From: Candidatus Dechloromonas phosphorivorans | GTDB taxonomy: Bacteria > Pseudomonadota > Gammaproteobacteria > Burkholderiales > Rhodocyclaceae | Length of the DNA: 63,964 bases | Reading direction: 5' to 3' | NCBI GenBank assembly: GCA_016721185.1 | Contig: JADKIP010000003.1 | Location: 1-63,964 of the forward strand | In this document: piece after piece, positions 18,331 to 26,127 of the stretch | Position numbering within the stretch: the stretch's first letter is position 1 | Layout: each line of letters opens with the position of its first letter | Made by a program: the position numbers and the translations under genes | The notes under the pieces: model-generated | Told to the model about the DNA's origin: nothing | The model's input: only the letters and a program-made list of their open reading frames with translations | Database searches by the model: none

Positions 18331-18875
18331 ACGCCGTTGCTGCCTACGGTCTACTCGCCCACGGCTTGATTTTTGGCGCACTGGTGGCGCTCTTGCCGCT
18401 TGGCGGATTACGCCAGCGCGCCGCCCTGACCGCCACCGCCCTTGCTCTGATCGCCGGTATTGCCCCGGTCATGCACGGCACTTTCGGCACACCATCGCTG
18501 ACGCTGCTCCAGTTGGCGCTCCTGCATCTGGCCAACCGGGCACCCTCGCCATTCACCTACCGGCCGGCGCTCGGCCTGTTGGTTTTTGCGTTGCTGTTTT
18601 ACCCCACCGTACTCGGCTGGGGCAGCTTCGACCCTTACGCGCTCGGCTACCAGCCGTGGCCGCTGCTCGCTGCCCTGGTGCCGCTGGCCGGCGTACTGTG
18701 GTGGCAGCGCCAGGATGCCTGGCTGATCATGCTCGCAGTCAATCTCGCCGCTTACGCCACGGGGGCTTTTGCCAATCTTTGGGATGTGCTGTTCGACCCG
18801 CTGCTGGTCATGCTGGCGCTGATCATTGTCGGGCGCCGAGTTGTCACGCGCGTTATCGCGTCAAGGATTCGCTGA
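18327..18875 (+). CDS. multi-pass membrane protein, partner of BNR protein
   Basis: 182 residues with about five or six hydrophobic helices (starting AAYGLLAHGLIFGALVALLPL, then LTATALALIAGIAPVM, ALGLLVFALLFYPTVLGW, PLLAALVPLAGVLWW, LIMLAVNLAAYATGAF, PLLVMLALIIVGRRVV). I do not recognise a family. Translationally coupled to the Asp-box protein (ATGA overlap), so it may anchor or serve it in the inner membrane. The last 23 bases overlap the end of the convergent double-receiver gene. Confidence 0.72.
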   Translation: MNAVAAYGLLAHGLIFGALVALLPLGGLRQRAALTATALALIAGIAPVMHGTFGTPSLTLLQLALLHLANRAPSPFTYRPALGLLVFALLFYPTVLGWGSFDPYALGYQPWPLLAALVPLAGVLWWQRQDAWLIMLAVNLAAYATGAFANLWDVLFDPLLVMLALIIVGRRVVTRVIASRIR

Positions 18876-19656
18876 TCAGCTTGCGGATATTGCCGGCCTC
18901 AAAAGGCTTGTCGCAAATCGCCGAAACCCCGGCTCGCTCGACCGCAGCCAAGCGCCCCATATTTTGCTCGCTGGTCACCATCAGCACCGGCACGCTGCTC
19001 TGCCAGCTTTGCGTGCAGATATATTCGGTCAGTTCGCACCCGTCCATCTCCGGCATGTTGTAGTCGGTAATCACCAGATCAACCGTCGTGTCCTGCAACA
19101 ACGCAACGGCCTCCTTGCCATTGACGGCCTCGACAATCCGCTCGATACCCAGTTCCTTCAGCAAACGGCGCAGGTGGTTAAGCGAGGCGACGCTATCGTC
19201 CACCAGCAGCACGCGCAGATCGCCAATTTCCGCCAGATCAACGTCTTCCGGCGGGTTCAGATAATCCGCTGCAGCGTAAAGCGCACGGGAGAGTTGTTGC
19301 TCATTGAAAGGCTTGGCGACGATACTGCAAGCGCCCGACTGACGCACCGGCTCAAGCACCTGTGGCCGCGTTTCGCTGGAAACCAGAATAAAGGGTATCG
19401 CCGCCAGCGCCGCATCTTCACGCATTATGGTCACCAGTTCGGTGCCCAGCATGTCCGGCAAATAAAGGCTGCTGATCACGACCAAACCGGAGCAAGCGAC
19501 TTCAGCCATGGCCGCCAGCGCGGCATCGCCTCTTTCCAGCACCCTTACCTGGCCGACACCCTGATGCTGCAACATACGGCTGACCAGCCCGGCCTGCATG
19601 TGGGAAGGTTCAACGAGAAGAACCGAGAGATCAGCCAGGGTAGTGGTCAAAGCCAT
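18853..19656 (-). CDS. double receiver (REC-REC) response regulator, first domain degenerate
   Basis: 267 residues, two CheY-like domains and no output domain. Domain 1 (~10-125): LLVEPSHMQAG, but the phospho-acceptor site reads VVISSLYLPDM, with Ser where Asp is expected; IVAKPF keeps the Lys. Domain 2 (~145-265): LLVDDSVASLNHL, VITDYNMPEMDG (acceptor Asp intact), LMVTSEQ and CDKPFE. So only the second domain should be phosphorylated. Such stand-alone REC-REC proteins usually relay phosphate or bind a partner kinase; none is adjacent. Convergent with the membrane-protein gene and overlapping it by 23 bp. Confidence 0.88.
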   Translation of the reverse strand: MALTTTLADLSVLLVEPSHMQAGLVSRMLQHQGVGQVRVLERGDAALAAMAEVACSGLVVISSLYLPDMLGTELVTIMREDAALAAIPFILVSSETRPQVLEPVRQSGACSIVAKPFNEQQLSRALYAAADYLNPPEDVDLAEIGDLRVLLVDDSVASLNHLRRLLKELGIERIVEAVNGKEAVALLQDTTVDLVITDYNMPEMDGCELTEYICTQSWQSSVPVLMVTSEQNMGRLAAVERAGVSAICDKPFEAGNIRKLISESLTR

Positions 19657-19884
19657 TTACTTACTCCGAAAAGCGGCAGGAAAAGGGGCAGAAAAAGAAG
19701 CGAAAACTCGCCACACTATAGCAGCGCTTTGCTGGGTGGAAAATACGCCGCGGTCAATACCCACAAACCGGGGAATAGCCTCGGCAGCCGCAGAAAGTCT
19801 AGTCTTTTGGAATATAGCAATCGATCGAATGTGGCTCGCCAATCCAAGGTGGAGCAAGTTTTTAGCCTTGATGAACAGGATTCT

Positions 19885-19992
19885 CGAGTGACGATTAGCT
19901 TCAGTATCGGCATCCATCGAGTCAATTTTGTCCGAGACAATCTGACTCATGCCCTGCTACAGGCAGATCATGCGCTCTATACTGCAACTTGA
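19885..19992 (+). pseudogene. C-terminal fragment of a GGDEF (diguanylate cyclase) domain
   Basis: The frame SRVTISFSIGIHRVNF, then NLTHALLQADHALYTAT and stop matches the last strands and helix of GGDEF domains (VTxSxGIAxxxxxx...hhxxADxALYxAK). The body with the active-site loop is missing upstream. The gene-sized open frame upstream of it is an antisense shadow of the REC-REC gene, so this is a relic. Confidence 0.5.
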
Positions 19993-20039
19993 GCCGGACA
20001 GTTCGGGAAAGGCAGTCTGAATTTTGGCCCATTTAATCA

Positions 20040-20050
20040 GTCGACCGCAG
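20040..20050 (+). repeat. dispersed word GTYGACCGCAG, intergenic copy
   Basis: Exact copy (C variant) 95 bases before the HD-GYP gene. Confidence 0.7.
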
Positions 20051-20144
20051 CAGTCACGCCAGAAACGCCCGCGCCATCCCCTGCCCGCCCAATCGCCCTG
20101 CAATGTCTCAAAGAGCCCGCTGTAAATGATGCTGGAACCTATTG

Positions 20145-21461
20145 ATGCCTCATAAAACATCGCTGCCGACGCCCGATCTGAAAATTGGCATGTTCGTCAG
20201 TGACCTTGATCGACCGTGGATCGAAACGCCGTTTCTCCTGCAAGGTTTCCTGATCGAAACCGATGCGGAGATCGCTACCCTGCAGCAATATTGCCGCTCG
20301 GTCACGGTTGACCGCAGCCGTTCAGTCGGCGAAGCCTATAGTGCGCGCGGCAATAGCAAGGATGTCCGGCCGCCGCCACCAAAACCCGCCGCCCAGCGCC
20401 CCAGCGAAGCGCCGCCGAACGATTTTGTCGCGATCTGTCGTCAACTGCGTCGCGAGCCGGTCAGCCGGCGCTACACCACCGAGCCGCCGCTTGACCCGAA
20501 CACCCGGCAAAGCCGCCTGGAAGCCGAGCTGCTCTATTCGGCTCCGATCATTGATGATCTCAAGAAAACGCTAGGTTCGGTCCATCAAGCAATCACCAAT
20601 CTACAAAGTGCGTCCATCAACGAAGTCGGTGCCCAAGTTGCGGAACTGGCCCGGGGCGTCGAGCGCAACCCGGATGCCATGATCTGGCTGGCGCGACTGC
20701 GCTCCACCGACCAGTATTCCTACGACCATGCGGTCGATGTTTCGGTGCATCTGATGGTTTTTGGCCGTTACCTCGGTATGCCCACCGCAAGCATCGAACA
20801 GATCGGGCTCGCTGGCCTGATGCAGGACGTCGGCAAGATCCACATCCCCGCCGAAATTCTCAACAAGACCAGCCCCTTGAGCGATGAGGAATACACGCTG
20901 ATTCAATCGCACGTGGCCAGTTCGATCGAAATGTTGCTCGGCCATCGCGACTTCCCGACCAGTGTCCTCGAAATCGTCGCCAGCCACCACGAACGAGCCG
21001 ATGGCAGCGGCTACCCGCGGCGGCTGAAAGGCGAGCGCATTTGTTTTCATGGCGAATTAGCCGGCCTGGTGGACAGCTACTGCGCGATGACGCGCGAGCG
21101 CGCTTACGGGCCGGCCATTTCATCGCAAAAAGCCCTTGAATCGCTGATCCAGATGCGCGGCACCAAGTTTCGCGAGCCCGTCGTCGACCAGTTTATCCAG
21201 TGCATTGGCCTCTATCCGATTGGCAGCCTGGTCGAATTGAATACTGGCGAAGTGGCCGTCGTCATTCAGCAAAACCAGGTACGCCGCCTCAAGCCGCGCG
21301 TCATCATCCTGCTGGCCCCGGACAAAAGCGTTGAACGCCATCCGATCACACTTGACCTGATGCTCGACCCACCCACCCCCAATGGGCCGCCCTATCGCAT
21401 CATCAAGGCATTGCCCGCCAACGCCTGCGGTATCGACCCCGCCGAGTTTTATCTGAGCTGA
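20145..21461 (+). CDS. HD-GYP-type c-di-GMP phosphodiesterase with DUF3391, HD motif changed
   Basis: About 438 residues. N-terminal DUF3391 (LKIGMFVSDLDRPWIETPFLLQGF) leads into an HD-GYP domain: YDHAVDVSVHLMVFGRYLG (first His), AGLMQDVGKIHIPAEIL at ~226, SHHERADGSGYPRRLKGE at ~280, and LAGLVDSYCAMTRERAY. In the family the second motif is HDxGK; here the His is Gln (QDVGK), one metal ligand less, while the GYP motif is kept. Activity is therefore uncertain; some DUF3391 members share such changes. A TTG three bases earlier is possible, but ATG 20145 fits GGAA spacing. One base separates it from the EAL gene downstream, so both are one operon and possibly a c-di-GMP removal or sensing pair. 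Confidence 0.88.
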   Translation: MPHKTSLPTPDLKIGMFVSDLDRPWIETPFLLQGFLIETDAEIATLQQYCRSVTVDRSRSVGEAYSARGNSKDVRPPPPKPAAQRPSEAPPNDFVAICRQLRREPVSRRYTTEPPLDPNTRQSRLEAELLYSAPIIDDLKKTLGSVHQAITNLQSASINEVGAQVAELARGVERNPDAMIWLARLRSTDQYSYDHAVDVSVHLMVFGRYLGMPTASIEQIGLAGLMQDVGKIHIPAEILNKTSPLSDEEYTLIQSHVASSIEMLLGHRDFPTSVLEIVASHHERADGSGYPRRLKGERICFHGELAGLVDSYCAMTRERAYGPAISSQKALESLIQMRGTKFREPVVDQFIQCIGLYPIGSLVELNTGEVAVVIQQNQVRRLKPRVIILLAPDKSVERHPITLDLMLDPPTPNGPPYRIIKALPANACGIDPAEFYLS

Positions 21462-21462
21462 C

Positions 21463-22782
21463 ATGCCAGGAACACACTACGTTTCCCGCCAGAGCGACCG
21501 GATCGATCAGGTCACCGGCCTGCCGCGGATGCCAACCGCCCTGGCCGAGCTTTCCGGCCTGATCCGCGAAAACCGGCCGGATCGCCATCTCGGCATCATT
21601 TCGCTCGCCGTCGTCCCGGATCCGCTGCTCTTCCGGCAGTCTGCCGATGCCCTGCGGCGGATTCGCCTGGATATCTCGCAGCAGATTGGCCAGCTGCTTC
21701 GCCCCCAGGACCGCATTTACGCCATCAGTTCGCGCGAGTGGCTGATTACCCTGCCTAACCTGCTCAGCAGCGCCGTACTCATGCTGGCGATGATTCGCCT
21801 GCGCGATGGGCTCGCCGCGCTCCCTGGCCGGGTCGACAATCCCCACTTTCAGCCGCGAATCGCTTTTGGTTCGGCGCAATGGCCCGATGACAGCAGCGAC
21901 CCGCTTTTCCTGCTGCAATCGGCGCGCATCGCCCGACTGATCGCCGAGCAGGGCGGCGCCGATATACAAACCTACAACCCGAGCATGGAAAGCACCGGCA
22001 ATGAGGAACATGGCCTGCTCGACGAGCTACGCCAGGCCCTCAACAACAATCAAGGTCTTGCCCTGTATCTGCAGCCACAAATCGACATTGCCAACGGCCA
22101 ATGCACCGGCGCCGAAGCGCTATTGCGCTGGCAGCGCAGCAGCGGCGAATGGATTGCCCCGCCACGCATTCTCGACGCCATCGACCGTCTCGGTATGCGC
22201 CAGACCTTCAACCGCTGGCTGCTGCACCAGGCAAGCCAGATTCAATTGCAACTGGCCGAACAAGGAATCGACATCGTGCTCTCGATCAACCTGTCGGCCA
22301 ATGACCTGCTCGACATCGAACTCCCCGACATGATCGGTCAGGTGCTCGCCACCTGGGATATCGCCCCCGACCGCATCCTGCTCGAAATCACTGAAACCAT
22401 CATGGTCGACGAGAGCTGGCAGGTGCTGGATGTCCTGAACCGCATGCGAAAACTCGGCCTGCACCTGTCGATTGACGACTTCGGCACCGGCTATGCCGGC
22501 TTGAGCTATCTCCAGCGCCTACCGGTTCAGGAAGTCAAAATTGACCAGATGTTTGTCCGCCAGGCCGCCGAATCAGAAAAGGCGCGGGAAATCATCACCT
22601 CGATCATCCAGCTCGCAACAAAACTCAACATGAGCGTCATTGCAGAAGGGGTCGAAACCACCGAAATTCTCGGCATTCTGTCCGCGCTCGGCTGCCGCTT
22701 TGCTCAGGGATTCCTCTTCTCGAAAGCCTTGCCGATGCCCGCGTTCATTGACTGGTGGCAGGAAAACCAGACACCCGCTTAA
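21463..22782 (+). CDS. c-di-GMP phosphodiesterase: degenerate GGDEF plus intact EAL domain
   Basis: 439 residues. The first ~170 (DQVTGLPRMPTALAELSGLI ... IYAISSREWLITLP ... RIAFGSAQWPDDSSDP) keep the GGDEF fold, but the signature loop reads SSREW, so no cyclase activity is expected. The EAL domain from ~185 is complete: GAEALLRW (~216), LSINLSANDLLD, LLEITETIMVD, LSIDDFGTGYAGLSYLQ, VKIDQMFV, VIAEGVETTE and FAQGFLFSKALP, which covers the metal and catalytic residues of active enzymes. It hydrolyses c-di-GMP to pGpG. No signal peptide or membrane helix: cytoplasmic. Operon with the HD-GYP gene (one base apart). Confidence 0.93.
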   Translation: MPGTHYVSRQSDRIDQVTGLPRMPTALAELSGLIRENRPDRHLGIISLAVVPDPLLFRQSADALRRIRLDISQQIGQLLRPQDRIYAISSREWLITLPNLLSSAVLMLAMIRLRDGLAALPGRVDNPHFQPRIAFGSAQWPDDSSDPLFLLQSARIARLIAEQGGADIQTYNPSMESTGNEEHGLLDELRQALNNNQGLALYLQPQIDIANGQCTGAEALLRWQRSSGEWIAPPRILDAIDRLGMRQTFNRWLLHQASQIQLQLAEQGIDIVLSINLSANDLLDIELPDMIGQVLATWDIAPDRILLEITETIMVDESWQVLDVLNRMRKLGLHLSIDDFGTGYAGLSYLQRLPVQEVKIDQMFVRQAAESEKAREIITSIIQLATKLNMSVIAEGVETTEILGILSALGCRFAQGFLFSKALPMPAFIDWWQENQTPA

Positions 22783-22850
22783 CCAAGACCCCACCACCGG
22801 CAGCAGCCTGAATGGCGCCCCCGGTGCAGCCCTCACGCTTCTGGAATCCC

Positions 22851-23462
22851 ATGCCCCACCTGACCGCCGTCATCAATCCAATAACCGACTCAGCCGAGCT
22901 TGCGGCAATCGTCGCCACCACGCAATGCTGGCTGGAGCGCGCTGTTATCGGCCTCAACCTCTGCCCGTTTGCCAAGGCTGTGCATGTCAAAAAGCAGATC
23001 CGCTACGCCGTCAGCGCGGCACAAACGGCCGACGAATTGCTCGCCGAACTGGAACACGAGCTGCAACTACTCGCCGAGACGCCCCCGGACGTCCTCGATA
23101 CAACACTGCTGATTCATCCGCGCGTCATGGGCGACTTTCTCGATTTCCATTTTTTTGTCGCCGAAGCCAATGCCAAGGTCCGCAACCTGGGCTTCGCTGG
23201 CGTTTTCCAGATCGCCGACCTGCATCCGCAGTACGAATTCGCCGGCAGTGATGCCGACGATATCGACAATTTCTCCAACCGCGCTCCCTACCCCACCTTG
23301 CATCTATTGCGTGAAGCAAGTATCGACCGCGCCGTGGCGGCCTTTCCGGATGCGGCAGAAATTTTCGAGCGCAATATCGAAACCTTGCAGGAACTCGGCC
23401 ACGAGGGCTGGCGCCAGTTATGGCTCGACGCACCGGAAAAGACCAAAACAGGCGAGAAGTGA
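22851..23462 (+). CDS. DUF1415 family protein
   Basis: About 203 residues. Begins MPHLTAVINPITDSAELAAI; VVATTQCWLERAVIGLNLCPFA then K-x-V-x-x-x-x-IRY, VLDTTLLIHPRVMGDFLDF, the NLGFAGVFQIADLHPQYEF block, and NRAPYPTLHLLREASID are all hallmarks of DUF1415. The family is widespread in Proteobacteria and uncharacterised; the conserved NLCPFA Cys and YEF/NRAPYP blocks suggest an enzyme. An upstream in-frame start at 22812 is possible; ATG 22851 is chosen because GGAA precedes it and the conserved block starts just after. Follows the EAL gene by 68 bases on the same strand, possibly transcribed with it. Confidence 0.9.
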   Translation: MPHLTAVINPITDSAELAAIVATTQCWLERAVIGLNLCPFAKAVHVKKQIRYAVSAAQTADELLAELEHELQLLAETPPDVLDTTLLIHPRVMGDFLDFHFFVAEANAKVRNLGFAGVFQIADLHPQYEFAGSDADDIDNFSNRAPYPTLHLLREASIDRAVAAFPDAAEIFERNIETLQELGHEGWRQLWLDAPEKTKTGEK

Positions 23463-23643
23463 GGCTGAACAATCCGGGGAAACTTGGCTGAACCGCAGCA
23501 ATGCGGCAACCCAGAGGGAAGACAAGGGTTTTGGCGGATGGCCTGACTCTCCAACATAAGAGTGCAGCCCGTTGAGCACGCTGCTGCTTTCAAGCCTTTC
23601 TCTGCGTCTCTGCACCGAGGTTTTTAGCCAGTTTTAATGACGG

Positions 23644-23654
23644 CTGCGGTCGAC
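23644..23654 (-). repeat. dispersed word GTYGACCGCAG, intergenic copy
   Basis: Exact copy (reverse orientation, C variant) between the convergent DUF1415 and PyrD-like genes. A one-mismatch copy, gctgaaccgcagc, lies 155 bases to the left. Confidence 0.7.
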
Positions 23655-23704
23655 AGCATTTTTCAGCCAATTTCTCCATCGTCGATCACGCTGAAATCCT
23701 TTAG

Positions 23705-24451
23705 CTAAACCGCCGCTTTACCCAAAACCGGCAGGCAGTTGGCGCCTTGTTCGACAAATAGCCGATGCACCTGCACACCAGCCGCGCCGGCAGCACGGGC
23801 AGCGGCCACATCGGCGGCATTGCGGAGACCACCGATGGCGACCAGCGTTGGCCGTGCCGCCTCGCTGGCAAGCTGCTTCAACGCCGAAAAGCGCTCACCT
23901 TGATCAGGCAAAACCACGGTCAGTTGCTCAAAGCCGGCTTCGGCAAGAGTGTCCAGCAGAGATGCCGCCTCGCGCAGCGGCATTTTGGCGGCCAGCACAA
24001 CCGGGTGGCCCACCTTGGCCAACTGCGCCCGGCAAGCGGCAACCGCATGAAATGCCGCAATCAAGGAAGCGCGATGCGACGGCTCAAGAAAGCGTTGATT
24101 GGCTTTGGCGCTGAGATTGAGGCTGACATAATCGGCCACCGAGCCAACGGCCAGCAGGCCTGCCAGCCATTCATCGGCCAAGGTTTCAGCCTTTGCTTCG
24201 GCCGGCTGACCAAGCCCAATGCCGATGGCGGTTCGGCCCGAACCGGAACGATCCAGCCCACCCAAGCGCTCGACCAGCACCGCCATCCCGGCGTTATAGC
24301 CGGCGATGGCTTGCATCGTTACCGAACCGAACTCGACACTCCCGAAACCCAGGCCGAGCAGTTCAAGCGCCCGGCTGCCATCCTTGTCAATGCCGCCGGC
24401 CAGGCCGGGTCTGGCCAGCCAGGGCAATGCAATGGGGTTCATCGGTTGCAT
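23705..24451 (-). CDS. dihydroorotate dehydrogenase-like TIM-barrel protein
   Basis: About 248 residues. PGLAGGIDKDGSRALELLGLG, FGSVEFGSVT and, later, VSLNLSAK and LVAIGGLRNAADVAAARAAG are PyrD-like FMN-barrel elements (G-x-x-x-G-x-D-K-N/D-G, F-E-x-G-T-V-T, N-x-S, IGGhxxxxDA). It is shorter than class 2 PyrD (about 340), lacks the R-hh-N(R)-hGF/N substrate loop in usual form and the catalytic Ser region is unclear, so it is probably a divergent paralogue with another role. Met at 24478 would overlap serC by 20 bases; Met at 24451 (MQPMNPIALPW) avoids this. Last gene of the pqqE-serC operon; a terminator is not obvious. Confidence 0.65.
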   Translation of the reverse strand: MQPMNPIALPWLARPGLAGGIDKDGSRALELLGLGFGSVEFGSVTMQAIAGYNAGMAVLVERLGGLDRSGSGRTAIGIGLGQPAEAKAETLADEWLAGLLAVGSVADYVSLNLSAKANQRFLEPSHRASLIAAFHAVAACRAQLAKVGHPVVLAAKMPLREAASLLDTLAEAGFEQLTVVLPDQGERFSALKQLASEAARPTLVAIGGLRNAADVAAARAAGAAGVQVHRLFVEQGANCLPVLGKAAV

Positions 24452-24458
24452 CAGCTTT

Positions 24459-25511
24459 TTAGCCGTAGCGCCGGGCAAAGTCGGTCATGAAACTGGCCAA
24501 GGCCATCGCACCGGCTTCCGGCATGGCGTTGTAGAGGCTGGCGCGGATGCCGCCAAAATGCGCGTGCCCCCGCAAATGGTGCAAGCCAGCCGCGGCGGCT
24601 TCGGTGACAAATATTTCGGTTTGTTCAGGTGCGACAAGGTGGAAACGGATATTGACCGGCGAACGGTTGAGCAAGGGAACGGGGGCCTGATAAAAACCGT
24701 CACTGCGATCAATCGCGCCATAGACGATTGCCGCCTTGCGCTGACCAGCCTCGGCCATTGCGCTCAGCCCGCCTTGCTCGGCAATCCAGTCAAAAACCAT
24801 GGCCGCCATCTGGATGGCGAACATCGGCGGCGTATTCACGCAGCTATTGCCTTCCGCCTGACGGCGATAGGAGAACGGCGCCGGCAAATCGGCCGGACAA
24901 CGTTCCAGCAAGTCGTCGCGGATGATTGCTACGGTCAACCCGGCTGGGCCGATGTTTTTCTGGGCGCTGGCGTAGATGAAACCGAACTTTTCCACGGCCA
25001 GCGGCGCGGTCAAAAAGGACGAGGTGCAATCGGCCGCGAGCGGGATGGCGCCAGTGTCGGGGATGAACGGGTAAGCGCTGCCATCGACCGTTTCATTGGG
25101 CGTAATGTGGCAATAAGCGCAGTCGGCAGGGATATCCCATACGCCGCTGCTCGGCGGCACGAACTCAAGGGTGCGCGCCTGCTTGCTGGCTTCCTGCATC
25201 GCCCGCACCGACCAATAGCCGGCGTTGGCATAGGCGGCCGTCTGGCCCGGCGCACAAAGATTCATCGGCAACAGTGAAAACTGCTGCATTGCACCGCCCG
25301 CCAGAAAGATGATTTTGTAGTTGGCAGGCAGATCGAGCAAGCCACTCAGGCGCTGCCGGGCGTGCTCAAGCAAGGCACGAAAATCCGGTCCGGTGAAAGG
25401 ACGCTCAATCGCACAGGCACCATCTGCCCCGCGCTGAAAAAGTTCGGCATTGGCCCGCGCCAGTACCGCATCGGGCAGCCGGGCGGGACCGGCGGCAAAG
25501 TTCCAGGCCAT
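24459..25511 (-). CDS. serC: phosphoserine aminotransferase
   Basis: PLP enzyme that converts 3-phosphohydroxypyruvate and glutamate to phosphoserine in serine and pyridoxal phosphate synthesis. 350 residues, intact. Starts MAWNFAAGPARLPDAVL (family NFxAGPAxLPxxVL), has IIFLAGGAMQQFSLLPMNL, the YCHITPNETVDG block, the LAADCTSSFL segment (PLP-binding Asp), the Schiff-base lysine in YASAQKNIGPAG, and the phosphate-binding HLRGHAHFGGIRASLYNAM end. It lies 5 bases after a Urate_ox_N-type gene and just before a PyrD-like gene in a tight minus-strand run headed by pqqE, an unusual company for serC, which is often near gyrA/pheA/aroA in betaproteobacteria. Confidence 0.95.
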   Translation of the reverse strand: MAWNFAAGPARLPDAVLARANAELFQRGADGACAIERPFTGPDFRALLEHARQRLSGLLDLPANYKIIFLAGGAMQQFSLLPMNLCAPGQTAAYANAGYWSVRAMQEASKQARTLEFVPPSSGVWDIPADCAYCHITPNETVDGSAYPFIPDTGAIPLAADCTSSFLTAPLAVEKFGFIYASAQKNIGPAGLTVAIIRDDLLERCPADLPAPFSYRRQAEGNSCVNTPPMFAIQMAAMVFDWIAEQGGLSAMAEAGQRKAAIVYGAIDRSDGFYQAPVPLLNRSPVNIRFHLVAPEQTEIFVTEAAAAGLHHLRGHAHFGGIRASLYNAMPEAGAMALASFMTDFARRYG

Positions 25512-25516
25512 GCCGC

Positions 25517-26023
25517 TCAGCTAAACAGCACGCCACCGTGACTACCCGCCGCCATGAAGAAGAGCAGCGGTATCGACAACATGGTGTTGGTGCGCGAGGA
25601 AAGATGGGTGATGCGCGAGCAGCGCAGGCGCTCCTCAACCGTCGCCGGCTTCAGGCCGAGCACTTTTTGCTGATGCGGCCAGAGCACGAACCAGAGGTTA
25701 AGCATCATCAGGGTGCCGATCCAGGTCCCCAGGCCAATCGCCGCCAGACTGCCTTTGAGCATTAACGCATCGGGCAGCCAGCCGCGTTGCCAGAGCATGT
25801 ACATGCCGGCACTCCACGCCACCACCGAGGCATAGCGAAATGTGCCGTGCTCACGGTTGATCACCGCTTGCAGGCGCGGGCTGCTCGCATCGGCCAGATC
25901 CGAAGCCAGTAGCGGCCGCCAGCTTGGGCGCTGAACCACACTCGAATAGTTATGGCCGATCCAGATGACGCCGGCGATAAAATGCGCCCAACGGGCCAGC
26001 AGGTCGAAGAGCGCGCTATCCAT
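25517..26023 (-). CDS. Urate_ox_N/PuuD-type small membrane protein
   Basis: 168 residues, about four or five helices: LLARWAHFIAGVIWIGHNYSS (His and Trp typical of the Urate_ox_N / PuuD membrane domain), FRYASVVAWSAGMYMLW, LAAIGLGTWIGTLMMLNLWFVLWPHQQKVLGL and TNTMLSIPLLFFMAAGSHGG. The first helix His and the LNLWFVLWPHQ block suggest haem or quinone-linked redox membrane proteins. Full-length PuuD adds a cytochrome c domain; here that is absent. The start MDSALF at 26023 follows the stop of the 31-residue ORF by four bases. Stands between pqqE and serC, all within a few bases, so co-expressed. Function unknown; the urate link is by family name only. Confidence 0.72.
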   Translation of the reverse strand: MDSALFDLLARWAHFIAGVIWIGHNYSSVVQRPSWRPLLASDLADASSPRLQAVINREHGTFRYASVVAWSAGMYMLWQRGWLPDALMLKGSLAAIGLGTWIGTLMMLNLWFVLWPHQQKVLGLKPATVEERLRCSRITHLSSRTNTMLSIPLLFFMAAGSHGGVLFS

Positions 26024-26027
26024 GCCC

Positions 26028-26123
26028 CTACCCCGCCAGGAGGCGTAGAACAAAGACCAGCACGACGGTCAATGCGATGCCGAGCGCAATCGTTCCGGTA
26101 GCGCTATCGAAAGGATGAGGCAC
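26028..26123 (-). CDS. 31-residue single-helix membrane peptide between pqqE and the Urate_ox_N gene
   Basis: GTG start at 26123, four bases after the repaired pqqE stop, reads MPHPFDSATGTIALGIALTV then VLVFVLRLLAG and stops four bases before the next gene. One hydrophobic helix of ~20 residues with a short hydrophilic N-terminus. The exact packing between two genes, without overlap, argues that it is translated; a small subunit of the adjacent membrane protein is the simplest role. Too short for family assignment. Confidence 0.5.
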   Translation of the reverse strand: MPHPFDSATGTIALGIALTVVLVFVLRLLAG

Positions 26124-26127
26124 GAGG

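Larger units (their letters stand above)
19657..20141. other. intergenic with GGDEF remnant and one dispersed word
   Basis: Holds the GGDEF fragment at 19885-19992 and an exact GTCGACCGCAG at 20040-20050. Nothing else recognised. Confidence 0.5.

Noticed and set aside
18826..19992. 388-codon plus-strand open frame
   Set aside because: Most of it lies antisense to the REC-REC gene; only the last ~35 codons look like protein (GGDEF remnant), reported separately.
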